Shown here piece by piece: positions 48,153-57,172 of a stretch of DNA of 64,000 nt. Under the pieces are notes generated by a model. It did no database searches and was not told the DNA's origin. It saw only the letters and a program-made list of their open reading frames with translations. The DNA is from Candidatus Nitricoxidivorans perseverans (GTDB taxonomy: Bacteria > Pseudomonadota > Gammaproteobacteria > Burkholderiales > Rhodocyclaceae). The DNA lies in NCBI GenBank assembly GCA_030246985.1, contig CP107246.1, positions 2,358,282 through 2,422,281 on the forward strand, given 5' to 3'. The position numbers and the translations under genes are program-made. Position 1 is the first letter of the stretch, and each line of letters opens with the position of its first letter.

Positions 48153-49511
48153 CTATTCCATCTCGAGCTGGTAGCGCTTGAGCTTGCGCCACAGCGAGAC
48201 GCGGTCGATGCCGAGGATCTGCGCGGCCAGCGTCTGGTTTCCGCCGGTTTCCTGGAGCACCCAGCGGATGTAGTCGCGCTCCTGCTCCTCCAGCGAGGGC
48301 AGCCGGCCTTCCTTCTTGCGGAAGGTGCGGATGGTCAGCTCGCGCAGGTCGTCGGGAAGATGGGCGGACTCGATGGTGTCGCCGGTGGCGATGGCGACCC
48401 CGCGCTCGATGATGTTCTCCAACTCGCGCACGTTGCCGGGAAAGTCGTAGGCCTTGAGGATGTCCAGTGCCTCGGCGGAAATTTCCGCCACCGGTTTGCC
48501 CATGCGGACCGCGCATTTCTTGAGGAAATGGTAGGCCAGTAGCGGCACGTCGTCGCGGCGCCGCGACAGCGGCGGGATGTGGAGATTGACGACATTGAGC
48601 CGGAAATAGAGGTCCTGGCGGAACTCTCCCTGTTTCACCATGTCCTGCATGTCCCGGTTGGTGGCGGCGACAAAGCGCACATCCACCTTCACTGGTGTCG
48701 TGGCGCCCAGGGGAAGCACTTCCCGTTCCTGGATGACCCGCAGCAGCTTGACCTGCATGGCCAGGGGCATCTCGGTGATTTCGTCGAGGAACAAGGTGCC
48801 GCCGTCTGCCGCCACCAGCAGACCTTTCTTGTCGGTGGCGGCGCCGGTGAAGGCGCCCCTGACGTGGCCGAAGAGCTCGTTGGCGAGCAGCTCCTCGTTG
48901 AATGCGCCGCAATTGACGGCCAGGAAGTGCCCTTCCGCCCGTCGGCTGTGGTGGTGCAGATACTGGGCAAAGAGTTCCTTCCCGGTGCCCGATTCTCCGG
49001 TGATCAGTACGTTGCAGTCGGTGGGGGCGATCTGACGGGACATGTCCAGCAGCCGCTGCATTTCGCCATCCTGAGTGATGATGCGCACCTTGCCCTGGAA
49101 ACTCTCGACCTGTTCGCGCAGGGCGCAGTTCTCCCGGCGCAGGCGGATTTTTTCCATTGCCTCCGCCACCACTTTGCGCACCTCGTCGAGACGAAAGGGC
49201 TTGGCGATATAGTAGAAGGCGCCTTGCTTCATGGCGTCCACCGCCGATTCCAGCGTGGCGTAGCCAGTGATGAGAATGACTTCCGTGTCGGGACAGCTTT
49301 CCCGGCATTTTTTCAGAATCTGCAAGCCGTCCACTTTCTCCATGCGCAGGTCGGTGAGGACGACATCGAATTGCTGCTTGTCGAGGTGGGTCAGTGCGTT
49401 GGCGCCGCTCTGGGTGGCGGTCACCTCGTAGCCTTCCTTCTTCAGCACGTGTTCGAGATTCTTCACGGCGATCTTTTCATCGTCCACGATCAGCAGTTTT
49501 CCGTTAGACAT
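48153..49511 (-). CDS. sigma-54-dependent response regulator (NtrC family)
   Basis: A 452-aa regulator in three parts. The receiver (1-120) has D54 in FDVVLTDLRM. The AAA+ domain (about 140-375) has Walker A GESGTGKE (172-179), the sigma-54-contacting GAFTGA (219-224), and Walker B FLDEITEMP. A Fis-type helix-turn-helix closes the protein (NQTLAAQILGIDRVSLWRKL). It should activate a sigma-54 promoter when phosphorylated; a matching promoter lies 1.6 kb away at 51156. Starts at 49511 and 49517 are both possible. It overlaps the end of the kinase gene by eight bases, so both are cotranscribed. Confidence 0.95.
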   Translation of the reverse strand: MSNGKLLIVDDEKIAVKNLEHVLKKEGYEVTATQSGANALTHLDKQQFDVVLTDLRMEKVDGLQILKKCRESCPDTEVILITGYATLESAVDAMKQGAFYYIAKPFRLDEVRKVVAEAMEKIRLRRENCALREQVESFQGKVRIITQDGEMQRLLDMSRQIAPTDCNVLITGESGTGKELFAQYLHHHSRRAEGHFLAVNCGAFNEELLANELFGHVRGAFTGAATDKKGLLVAADGGTLFLDEITEMPLAMQVKLLRVIQEREVLPLGATTPVKVDVRFVAATNRDMQDMVKQGEFRQDLYFRLNVVNLHIPPLSRRRDDVPLLAYHFLKKCAVRMGKPVAEISAEALDILKAYDFPGNVRELENIIERGVAIATGDTIESAHLPDDLRELTIRTFRKKEGRLPSLEEQERDYIRWVLQETGGNQTLAAQILGIDRVSLWRKLKRYQLEME

Positions 49512-50955
49512 GCGCATCCCCCAATGGCAAGCGGACGAAGAAGGCCGTCCCCTTGCCGGGCTGGCTTTCCACGGCGATGCAGCCGCCGTGTTCCTCGATG
49601 ATTTCGAAAACGATGAACAGCCCCAGCCCCAGGCCCCTGCCCACCTCCTTGGTGGTGAAGAAGGGGTCGAAGATGCGGGGCAGGATGTCGGCGGCAATCC
49701 CGATGCCGTCGTCGCGGATCTCGATTTCCGCCGCTTCGCCATGACCGGCGCACTGGCCGAAAACCAGCCGGCCTGGCGGGCAGGGGCTGTGGTCGTCGCG
49801 GACAGTGCGTGCCGTGATCTGGACATTGCCGACGCCCGCCACCGCCTCGACGGCGTTGCGGATCAGGTTGAGGAATGCCTGTTGCAGGCGCTGCTTGTCG
49901 CCCAGTATCGCTAGGTCTGCGGGAATCTGGCTCGACACCGATACCTGGGCCGGAATCTGGCCACGGATCAGGCGCAGGGTTTCCTCGACCAAGGAGGCGA
50001 TAAGCAGGGATTCCCGAATGAACTCGCGGTCGCGGGCATAGTCGAGGAGCGAGCGCACGATCTGGCGCGCGCGCCAGGTTTCTCCGTTGATCTGGTCGAG
50101 AAGATCCTGCCTGTAGGTCAGGTCGGCATCCTCGATTTCCTCAACCAGGATTTGGCAGGAAGTGGCGATGTTGGACAGGGGGTTGTTGAGTTCGTGGGCA
50201 ACGCCGGAAAGCAGCGTGCCCAGGGCGGCGAGTTTCTCCGAACGCACCAGTTGCCGCTGGCGCAGTTCAAGTTCCTGGATCACGTGGTTGAAGGCCTGGG
50301 TCAGCGAGATGATTTCACGGTCTTCGGCGGCCATTTCCAGCTTGGCGAGCTGGTTGGCGGCCACCGCCTCCATACTCGCCTCCATCTGCTTGAGGGGACG
50401 AGCGACCCGGCGCGAGAGCAACTGGCCGATGATGATCACCAGCAGCGTCACCCCGGTGACGGAGCCGATCAATATCTGGCGGTGCCGGTCCAGCAGGGCC
50501 TGGAGGGTACGGCGCTCTGCCTTGGCCAGGGCTTCGGCGACGGTGACTATTTCCTTGCCGGTCTTCCGGATGACGCCTGCCAGTGCCTCGTTGTCGCCTC
50601 CCCGTCCGTATTCCTCCATCAGTGCGGCATAGCGTTCCAGGTCGCCCGCCAGCCAGCCGATGCGAGCGGGCTCGTCAAGAGCCTCGAAGAGCGGGTCGCG
50701 TCCACGCAGCAGGGCGCTGGCGCGACCGACGTATTCCCGGTTTTCGGCCAGGTCGGCCGCCTGTCGGTACAGGAAGTAATTCTTCTCGAAACGCCGGATC
50801 TCGAGGGAGATGTCGAAGAACTCGGCGATACGTTCGCCGGCGGCGATTTTCCGCTCCAGCAGTTGCAGTTCGATAAAGGAAAGCAGCGACAGGCCGATCA
50901 CCAGGACGCCGATGACCGAGTAGCCGAAGATGATTTTCTGACGCAGGGAATTCAT
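49504..50955 (-). CDS. membrane sensor histidine kinase with HAMP domain
   Basis: A 483-aa kinase. Two membrane helices (about 7-29 and 161-181) flank a helical periplasmic sensing domain of about 130 residues. HAMP follows (about 182-235), then the H-box GVAHELNNPLSNI with H254 and an HATPase domain (NLIRNAVEAV, RDDGIGIA, GRGLGLGLFIVFEII). The HELNNPL form is typical of NtrB/DctB-type kinases that feed sigma-54 activators. The periplasmic domain is a four-helix type without a recognisable ligand motif. Its start lies 20 bases from a TTGCA palindrome, so it may be autoregulated. Confidence 0.93.
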   Translation of the reverse strand: MNSLRQKIIFGYSVIGVLVIGLSLLSFIELQLLERKIAAGERIAEFFDISLEIRRFEKNYFLYRQAADLAENREYVGRASALLRGRDPLFEALDEPARIGWLAGDLERYAALMEEYGRGGDNEALAGVIRKTGKEIVTVAEALAKAERRTLQALLDRHRQILIGSVTGVTLLVIIIGQLLSRRVARPLKQMEASMEAVAANQLAKLEMAAEDREIISLTQAFNHVIQELELRQRQLVRSEKLAALGTLLSGVAHELNNPLSNIATSCQILVEEIEDADLTYRQDLLDQINGETWRARQIVRSLLDYARDREFIRESLLIASLVEETLRLIRGQIPAQVSVSSQIPADLAILGDKQRLQQAFLNLIRNAVEAVAGVGNVQITARTVRDDHSPCPPGRLVFGQCAGHGEAAEIEIRDDGIGIAADILPRIFDPFFTTKEVGRGLGLGLFIVFEIIEEHGGCIAVESQPGKGTAFFVRLPLGDAHV

Positions 50956-50974
50956 GGATGATAGCCGCAAATAA

Positions 50975-50987
50975 TTGCATTATGCAA
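50975..50987. promoter_or_regulatory. distal activator-binding palindrome (UAS 1)
   Basis: TTGCATTATGCAA, a perfect TTGCA-N3-TGCAA palindrome about 170 bases upstream of the -24 element at 51156 and 20 bases from the kinase start. It shares its half-sites with the site at 51063. Confidence 0.68.
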
Positions 50988-51062
50988 CATATCGCAATCC
51001 AATTGCAACGATATCCCCACCTCCGTCAAATTCACGTTAAGACGCATTCGATCTAAGGGTGG

Positions 51063-51075
51063 TTGCAAAGTGCAA
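51063..51075. promoter_or_regulatory. proximal activator-binding palindrome (UAS 2)
   Basis: TTGCAAAGTGCAA, again TTGCA-N3-TGCAA, about 80 bases upstream of the -24 element. Further single half-sites (TTGCA at 51003, TTGCG at 51098) lie between and after the two. The spacing is normal for NtrC-family activators. Confidence 0.7.
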
Positions 51076-51155
51076 CGTTTCGTCGACCGACCCGATGTTG
51101 CGTAATGGTACGGATAGTTTCCCGTAATCAAACTCTTAGGGCGGAGCTGGCGTCA

Positions 51156-51170
51156 TGGCACGAATGCTGC
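51156..51170 (+). promoter_or_regulatory. sigma-54 (-24/-12) promoter
   Basis: TGGCACGAATGCTGC matches TGGCACG-N4-TTGC at all but one position, with the GG and GC elements at the required distance. The start of transcription would be near 51182, ahead of an AAGGAG ribosome site and the GTG at 51211. Confidence 0.85.
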
Positions 51171-51210
51171 GATGACTCCGCCAAGTTTGTCCCAATCAAG
51201 GAGAGTCGCC

Positions 51211-51435
51211 GTGTGGTCTGCCTGGTTCAAGAGATTGAAAGCCCGTGTCACCGACATCTTCGCCGGAGCGAGTGAATTTGAGGCGGCCCGCGAAAACGCT
51301 TACGTCGCGGAACGCCTGGAAAATAACTTCCTGATTTCGACGAATTCAAACAGTATGCCGATGGCGCTAACTGCCCATGACTCGCTTCAAGCACGATCGC
51401 AAAGTGTTGCTTGCCGTCCGTGCCGGGCGCATTGA
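51211..51435 (+). CDS. small protein of unknown function, first gene of the sigma-54 operon
   Basis: A 74-aa protein starting at GTG after a strong ribosome site (AAGGAG, about 51198-51203). It begins MWSAWFKRLKARVTDIFAG, an amphipathic helix with a Trp-rich, basic end that could touch a membrane. EFEAARENAYVAERLENNF and STNSNSMPMALTAHDSL follow. Its last 59 bases overlap the UspA-like gene in another frame, so its C-terminal tail (RSQSVACRPCRAH) may be less constrained. I do not recognise a family. As the first gene after a sigma-54 promoter it should be expressed whenever the operon is on. Confidence 0.65.
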   Translation: MWSAWFKRLKARVTDIFAGASEFEAARENAYVAERLENNFLISTNSNSMPMALTAHDSLQARSQSVACRPCRAH

Positions 51436-51778
51436 TCCGCGCCTGCTGGCTTCGGCCCGCAGCCTGAGCCAGCGCATGGACGCCGACCTCGACATCCTCG
51501 TGCTGGCCGCCGGCGCCGGTGACGCGATCCCGGCGGAGGTCGATGCCTTCGTCAGGACCCTGCGCGACGAGGGCGTCGCCTACACGCTGACCGTGAAGCC
51601 TGGCTTGCGCCGACGGGACATCGTGCAGTACGCCAACACCCACGAGTGCATCGCCACGGTGGTGATCGATTCCATCGAGGGCTGGGAGAGCGTGGCCGCG
51701 GACCGCGCCTCCGATCCGTGGGCGAGGCTCGCTTGCCCGCTCGTGACCGCCGCTCCGGCCAAGACTTCAAATCACTGA
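51377..51778 (+). CDS. UspA-like small alpha/beta protein
   Basis: A 133-aa protein with the start of a universal-stress-protein fold: KVLLAVRAGRIDPRLLASARSLSQRMDADLDILVLAAG, a nucleotide-binding-type alpha/beta layout. The usual C-terminal G-2x-G-9x-G(S/T) ATP motif is not visible, so it may not bind ATP. It lies between the novel small protein and the second SulP gene, with 17 bases to the latter. No good ribosome site precedes it, which points to coupling with the overlapping upstream gene. A regulator of the transporter is possible but is inference. Confidence 0.68.
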   Translation: MTRFKHDRKVLLAVRAGRIDPRLLASARSLSQRMDADLDILVLAAGAGDAIPAEVDAFVRTLRDEGVAYTLTVKPGLRRRDIVQYANTHECIATVVIDSIEGWESVAADRASDPWARLACPLVTAAPAKTSNH

Positions 51779-51795
51779 TATCCGACAGACCCATC

Positions 51796-53529
51796 GTGAA
51801 ACTTTCCCCCAAGGCCTTGTTTCCCTTCCTGCGCTGGCTGCCCTACCGGGGCGAGACCCTGCGCGCCGATTTCATCGCCGGCCTGACCGTGGCCCTCGTG
51901 CTGGTGCCGCAGTCCATGGCCTACGCCCAGCTCGCCGGGCTACCCGCCTACTACGGCCTCTACGCGGCCTTCCTGCCGGTGATGGTGGCGGTTCTGTGGG
52001 GGTCTTCCAACCAGCTCGGCACCGGGCCGGTGGCGGTGGTCTCGCTGCTGACGGCGTCCTCCCTCTCGGTCTTCGCCGCGCCGGGTTCCGACGAGTTCGT
52101 GGCGCTGGCGATCATGCTGGCCCTGCTGGTGGGCGTCGTCCAGCTCGCGCTGGGCGTGTTCAAGCTCGGCGTCATCGTCAACTTCCTCTCGCATCCGGTC
52201 ATCGTCGGCTTCACCAACGCCGCCGCCATGATCATCGGCCTGTCGCAGGTCAACAAGTTGATCGGCGTGCCCATGGGCCGCTCCGAGCATTTCATCCAGG
52301 ACATCTGGGGCGTGATCCAAAAGACCGGCGACACGCACCTGCCGACGCTGGCCATGGGCGTCGTCGCCATCGCCATCATGTGGGCGATCCGCCGGAAGGC
52401 GCCGAAGCTGCCGGGGGTGCTGATCGCCGTGGCCATCACCACCACGGCTTCCTGGGCGATGGATTTCGAAGCCGCGCTCGGCGGAAAGGTCGTGGGCGGC
52501 ATTCCGGAAGGTCTGCCCTCGCTCAGCCTGCCGACGATCTCCTGGGACAAGGTCGGCAGCCTGCTTTCCGCCGCCATCGTCATCTCGCTCGTGGGCTTCA
52601 TGGAGGCGATCTCCATCGCCAAGGCCATCGCCGCACGGACCAAGCAGCGCATCGACCCGAACCAGGAACTCATCGGCCAGGGCTTGGCCAACATCGTCGG
52701 CGCCATGAGCCAGGCCTTTCCGGTGTCCGGCTCCTTCTCGCGCTCGGCGGTCAACATCAACGCCGGCGCCCTCACGGGGATGTCCTCGGTGTTCACGGGC
52801 CTCTTCGTGCTGCTGACCCTGCTGCTGCTGACGCCGCTGCTCTACCACCTGCCGCAGGCGGTGCTGGCGGCGGTGATCATCATGGCGGTGATCGGCCTCA
52901 TCAACTTCGACGCCGTCAAGCATGCCTGGCACGCCAACAAGCACGACGGCATCGCCGCCGTTGTCACCTTCATCGCCACGCTGGCCGCCGCGCCCCATCT
53001 CGACAACGGCATCATGGTCGGCGCGGGGCTGGCAATCGGCCTCTATCTCTATCGCACCATGTCGCCGCGCGTGGCCATCCTCGGCCGCTATCACGACGGC
53101 ACGCTGCGCGATGCGAGGGTGCATCACCTGCCGGCCTCCGACGTGGTCACCGCCGTGCGCTTCGACGGGCGCCTGTATTTCGCCAACGTCGCCTACTTCG
53201 AGGACGCCATCCTCGAAGCCGTGGCCGAAAACCCGAAGGCCCGCCACCTGCTGGTGGTGGCCGACGGCATCAACGAGATGGACGCCTCCGGCGAGGAGGT
53301 GATGCACCACATCGTCGAGCGTCTGCGCGGCGGCGGCGTGACCGTGGCGTTCTCCGGCCTCAAGAAACAGGTGATCGACGTCATGCGCGCCACCGGCCTG
53401 TTCGAGGCCATCGGCCAGGCCAACATCCACGCCACCGCCGACCATGCCCTGGCCGCGATCTACGCCCAGGCGGGCGACGGCGGCCGCGAGGACGCCCTGC
53501 GGCCCATCCGGGCAACCGCGGCGGCCTGA
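51796..53529 (+). CDS. SulP family anion transporter with STAS domain
   Basis: A 577-aa transporter of standard length. It begins at GTG; the first helices contain RADFIAGLTVALVLVPQSMAYAQLAGLP. The SulP signature NQELIGQGLANIVGAMSQAFPVSGSFSRSAVN and a C-terminal STAS domain (VRFDGRLYFANVAYFEDAI, INEMDASGEEVMHHIVERL) follow. Its STAS domain and last helices are very close to those of the SulP at 45259, so the two are recent paralogues, but this one lacks the insert. It lies inside the sigma-54 operon and is followed 18 bases later by hyfB. Sulfate or bicarbonate are the likely substrates; sequence does not decide. Confidence 0.92.
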   Translation: MKLSPKALFPFLRWLPYRGETLRADFIAGLTVALVLVPQSMAYAQLAGLPAYYGLYAAFLPVMVAVLWGSSNQLGTGPVAVVSLLTASSLSVFAAPGSDEFVALAIMLALLVGVVQLALGVFKLGVIVNFLSHPVIVGFTNAAAMIIGLSQVNKLIGVPMGRSEHFIQDIWGVIQKTGDTHLPTLAMGVVAIAIMWAIRRKAPKLPGVLIAVAITTTASWAMDFEAALGGKVVGGIPEGLPSLSLPTISWDKVGSLLSAAIVISLVGFMEAISIAKAIAARTKQRIDPNQELIGQGLANIVGAMSQAFPVSGSFSRSAVNINAGALTGMSSVFTGLFVLLTLLLLTPLLYHLPQAVLAAVIIMAVIGLINFDAVKHAWHANKHDGIAAVVTFIATLAAAPHLDNGIMVGAGLAIGLYLYRTMSPRVAILGRYHDGTLRDARVHHLPASDVVTAVRFDGRLYFANVAYFEDAILEAVAENPKARHLLVVADGINEMDASGEEVMHHIVERLRGGGVTVAFSGLKKQVIDVMRATGLFEAIGQANIHATADHALAAIYAQAGDGGREDALRPIRATAAA

Positions 53530-53547
53530 TAGAATCCGGCCCGCACC

Positions 53548-55563
53548 ATGCTGAACCCGCTGCCCACGCTGTTGCCGATAGACGCCCTGCTGATCGCCGC
53601 CTGCGCGTGGCTGGCGGTCGGGCTGGCGGGGTTGGTGGCGCCGCGCCGCTTCATCGGCAAGTTCCTGTTTTCAGTCGGTGCGCTGATCGGCTTCTCCGTC
53701 GGCGTCACGGCGCTGTGCTTCCTCGGCCAGCCCGCGGAAACCGCGGTGCTCGCCATCGGCCTGCCGACGCTGCCCTTCCACCTGCGCCTGGACAGCCTGA
53801 CGGCCGTCTTCGCGTTGCTGCTCGGCCTCGCATCGGTCGGCATCTCGGTCTATTCCGCCGGCTATTTCCGGTCGGGCGAAGGGGCGGCGCCGGGCCTGCT
53901 CTGCTTCGAATATCACGTCTTCCTCGCCAGCATGCTTATGGTGCTGCTGGCCGACGACGCCTACGCCTTCATGGTGGCCTGGGAGGGCATGGCCCTGTCG
54001 TCCTTCTTCCTGGTCACGACCAACCATCGCGACGAGGAGATCCGCCGCGCCGGCTATCTCTACCTCCTGATCGCGCATATCGGCGCCATCAGCATCCTGC
54101 TGTCCTTCGGCGTCATGACGGGCGGAGCGGGCGACTATACCTTCGCCGGCATGCGCGCGCAGCAGCTCTCGCCCTTCTGGGCATCGTGCGCCTTCCTGCT
54201 CGCGCTCTTCGGCTTCGGCGCCAAGGCGGGCCTCGTGCCCGTCCATGTCTGGCTGCCGGAGGCGCACCCGGCGGCGCCCTCGCCGGTGTCGGCCATGATG
54301 TCCGGCGTCATGCTCAAGACCGCGATCTACGGCCTGCTGCGCGTCTCATTCGACCTGCTCGGCTCGCCGCTCTGGTGGTGGGGCGTGACGGCGATGGCGG
54401 TCGGCCTCGTCACCGCGCTGTTCGGCGTCCTCTACGCCACGGTGCAGAACGACATGAAGCGCCTGCTCGCCTATTCCTCGATCGAGAACATCGGCCTCCT
54501 GGCCGTCGGCATCGGGCTGGCCATGATCTTCCACGCCTTCCGCATGGAGGCGCTGGCCGCCCTGGCGATGACGGCGGTGCTCTACCACTGCCTTGCCCAT
54601 GCCGGCTTCAAAAGCCTGCTGTTCCTGTGCACCGGCTCGGTGCTGCACGCCACCGGCGAGCGCAGCCTCTCCAGGCTCGGCGGCCTCATCCACCGCATGC
54701 CCTGGGTGGCGTGGCTCGCGCTCGCCGGCGTCATCAGTGGCGCCGGCCTGCCGCCGTTGTCGGGCTTCGTGTCCGAGTGGCTGCTGCTCCAGGCCTTCCT
54801 GTTCTCGCCCGGCCTGCCGCATTCCTGGCTCAATATGGCGGTACCCGTGGCCGCCGCGCTGGTGGCGCTGGTGGCGGCGCTGGCCGGCTTCGCCATGGTC
54901 AAGTTCTTCGGCATCATCTTCCTCGGCCAGATGCGCGATCCGGCGCTCAAGGACGCCCACGACGCCGGTCCCTGGGAGAAGGCGGGCCTCGTCTGGCTGA
55001 CGGGCCTGACCGTGCTGCTGGGTGTAATGCCCTCCACCGTGATCTCCGCCATCGACGCCGCCACCCGGCAGATGCTGGGCGCGGGGCTGGCCGACAAGGT
55101 AAGCGAGCACGGCTGGTGGATGCTGGCGCCCATCTCGCCCGACCGGGCCAGCTACGAGCCGCTGATCTTCCTCGCCACCATCGCCGCCGTCCTGCTGCTG
55201 GGCCGCTGGCTGGTCGTGCGCCTCTACCACGGCCGCCTGCGGCGCACGACGCCCTGGGATTGCGGCTATGTCTTTGGCGGCCCGCGCGCCCAGGACACGG
55301 CCGAGGGCTTTTCGCAGCCGATCCGCCGCATCTTCGAGCCCATGTTCCGCATGGAATTCCGCCTCCCGTCCATCCGGGACGCCGCGCCCCGCTACGGCGT
55401 CAAGGTCGAGGATCATTTCTGGCACTGGCTCTATCTGCCCCTGGCGCGCCTGGTCGGCTGGATTTCCACCCTCGTCACGACCCTGCAGGGCGGGCGCATC
55501 GCCATCTACCTGCTCTACAGTTTCCTGACGCTCATCGTTCTGCTGCTGGTGGCCCGGCCATGA
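53548..55563 (+). CDS. hyfB: hydrogenase-4/complex I-like membrane subunit HyfB (NuoL/MrpA-type)
   Basis: A 671-aa multi-helix antiporter-like subunit. The proton-translocation core shows AWEGMALSSFFLVTTNH (key Glu), FGFGAKAGLVPVHVWLPEAHPAAPSPVSAMMSGVMLKTAIYGL (Lys and His residues), and LLAYSSIENIGLLAVGIG. This is the HyfB/HycC type of group 4 hydrogenases and Ehr complexes. A -10-like TAGAAT overlaps the end of the SulP gene at 53530, only 12 bases before the ATG, so it may be chance. The stop overlaps the next ATG by four bases. Confidence 0.93.
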   Translation: MLNPLPTLLPIDALLIAACAWLAVGLAGLVAPRRFIGKFLFSVGALIGFSVGVTALCFLGQPAETAVLAIGLPTLPFHLRLDSLTAVFALLLGLASVGISVYSAGYFRSGEGAAPGLLCFEYHVFLASMLMVLLADDAYAFMVAWEGMALSSFFLVTTNHRDEEIRRAGYLYLLIAHIGAISILLSFGVMTGGAGDYTFAGMRAQQLSPFWASCAFLLALFGFGAKAGLVPVHVWLPEAHPAAPSPVSAMMSGVMLKTAIYGLLRVSFDLLGSPLWWWGVTAMAVGLVTALFGVLYATVQNDMKRLLAYSSIENIGLLAVGIGLAMIFHAFRMEALAALAMTAVLYHCLAHAGFKSLLFLCTGSVLHATGERSLSRLGGLIHRMPWVAWLALAGVISGAGLPPLSGFVSEWLLLQAFLFSPGLPHSWLNMAVPVAAALVALVAALAGFAMVKFFGIIFLGQMRDPALKDAHDAGPWEKAGLVWLTGLTVLLGVMPSTVISAIDAATRQMLGAGLADKVSEHGWWMLAPISPDRASYEPLIFLATIAAVLLLGRWLVVRLYHGRLRRTTPWDCGYVFGGPRAQDTAEGFSQPIRRIFEPMFRMEFRLPSIRDAAPRYGVKVEDHFWHWLYLPLARLVGWISTLVTTLQGGRIAIYLLYSFLTLIVLLLVARP

Positions 55564-56507
55564 CAGGCATCCTCGGACAGCTGTTCGCCATCGTGCTGGC
55601 CCTCATCCTGGCGCCGCTGCTCACGGGATGGGTGAACCAGTGCCGCGCGTGGTTCCAGAACCGGACGGCGCCGCCGCTGCGGCAGCAGTACTACATGCTG
55701 CACAAGCTGTTCCACAAGGATGTGGTGCTGGCCCACGGCGCCTCGCCGCTCTTCCGCTTCGCGCCCTTCCTGGTATTCGGCTGCATGGTGCTGGCCTGCG
55801 GCATCATCCCCAGCCTGTCGACCGACCTGCCGTTTGCGCCGGCGGCGGACGTCATCGCGCTGGTGGGCGTCTTCGGCCTGGCGCGCGTATTCATTTCGCT
55901 GGCGGCCATGGACATCGGCACCTCCTTCGGCAGCCTGGGCGGGCGGCGCGAGATGCTGGTCGGCTTCCTGGCCGAGCCGGCGCTGCTGATGGTGATCTTC
56001 ACCGTGGCCATGATCGCCCAATCGACCTCCATGACCACCATCGTCGAGACCCTGGCGCACAAAGAGTATGTGATCTATCCGAGCCTGGCCTTCGCCGGCA
56101 TCGCCTTCACCTTCGTTTCGTTCGCGGAGAACGCCCGCGTGCCGGTGGACAACCCCGCCACCCACCTCGAACTGACCATGATCCACGAGGCCATGATCCT
56201 GGAGTACTCCGGGCGCCACCTCGCGCTGATCGAGTGGGCGTCGAGCCTCAAGCTCTACGCCTATTCCTGCCTGGGCCTCGCGCTGTTCTTCCCCTGGGGC
56301 ATCGCCGAGCGCGACAACCTCATGGCGCTGGTCGCGGCGATCCCGCTGCTCGTGTTCAAGCTCGCCATCGGCGGCTTCCTGCTGGCGCTGATCGAGACCA
56401 TCAACGCCAAGGTGCGCATCTTCCGCGTACCCGAGTTCCTGGGCACCGCCTTCCTGCTGGCGGTGCTGGGCCTGCTGGTGCGGCTGCTGCTGGAGGTGAG
56501 GGCATGA
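55560..56507 (+). CDS. hyfC: HyfC/NuoH-like membrane subunit
   Basis: A 315-aa membrane protein of the NuoH/HycD/HyfC type, the subunit that connects the membrane arm to the Fe-S arm. Conserved segments: PLRQQYYMLHKLFHKD, FAENARVPVDNPATHLELTMIHEAMILEYSGRHLAL with the run of acidic residues, and ALIETINAKVRIFRVPEFL. The ATG overlaps the hyfB stop; its own stop overlaps the hyfE ATG. Confidence 0.95.
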   Translation: MTGILGQLFAIVLALILAPLLTGWVNQCRAWFQNRTAPPLRQQYYMLHKLFHKDVVLAHGASPLFRFAPFLVFGCMVLACGIIPSLSTDLPFAPAADVIALVGVFGLARVFISLAAMDIGTSFGSLGGRREMLVGFLAEPALLMVIFTVAMIAQSTSMTTIVETLAHKEYVIYPSLAFAGIAFTFVSFAENARVPVDNPATHLELTMIHEAMILEYSGRHLALIEWASSLKLYAYSCLGLALFFPWGIAERDNLMALVAAIPLLVFKLAIGGFLLALIETINAKVRIFRVPEFLGTAFLLAVLGLLVRLLLEVRA

Positions 56508-57172
56508 GCGCCGCCATCCCATTGTCCGCGCAGCTCATCAATCTCTGCGCCTCGGTGATCCTGCTGCTGGCCTTCGCCATGCTGGCGCAGCGCCGGGTGC
56601 TGCCCCTCATCAACCTGTTCGCGCTCCAGGGCCTGACCCTGTCCATGTCGACCTTCGTGGTCGCATTCACCACCGGCCAGCGCCATCTGTACGCGTCGGC
56701 GGGGCTCACGCTTGCGCTCAAGGCGCTGCTGCTGCCCTGGATCCTGCGCCGGCTGGTGCGCAAGCTCTGGGCCAAGTGGGATGTCGAATCGCTCGTCAAC
56801 GTGCCCACCACCATGCTGATCGGCATCGTGCTGGTGATGATCGCCTTCAACGTCGCGCAGCCCATTTCGCTGCTCTCGCATACCATCAGCCGCGGCACGC
56901 TGGGCATCGCGCTGGCCACCGTCATGCTTGCCTTCTTGATGATGATCACCCGCACCAAGGCCATCCCGCAGGTGATCGGCTTCCTGGCGATGGAGAACGG
57001 CCTTTTCCTCGCCGCCACCAGCGCCACCTACGGCATGCCGATGGTGGTCGAGCTGGGCATCGCGCTCGACGTGCTGGTCGGCGTCATCATCCTCGGCGTG
57101 TTCTTCTTCCAGATCCGCGACCAGTTCGACAGCCTGGACATCCGCCACATGGAACGCCTGAAGGAAAGATGA
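56504..57172 (+). CDS. hyfE: HyfE-like membrane subunit
   Basis: A 222-aa membrane protein of the HyfE family, whose C-terminal half is NuoK-like (TRTKAIPQVIGFLAMENGLFLAATSATYGMPMVVELGIALDVLV, with the buried Glu residues that conduct protons in NuoK). About six or seven hydrophobic segments. HyfE is found in hydrogenase-4, Ehr and related complexes but not in complex I or hydrogenase-3. Overlaps hyfC and hyfF by four bases each. Confidence 0.93.
   Translation: MSAAIPLSAQLINLCASVILLLAFAMLAQRRVLPLINLFALQGLTLSMSTFVVAFTTGQRHLYASAGLTLALKALLLPWILRRLVRKLWAKWDVESLVNVPTTMLIGIVLVMIAFNVAQPISLLSHTISRGTLGIALATVMLAFLMMITRTKAIPQVIGFLAMENGLFLAATSATYGMPMVVELGIALDVLVGVIILGVFFFQIRDQFDSLDIRHMERLKER

Noticed and set aside
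50975-51110. CRISPR-like or integration repeats made of TTGCA units
   Set aside because: Only two full palindromes with unequal spacing, placed exactly where sigma-54 activator sites should be; no spacers or regular period.
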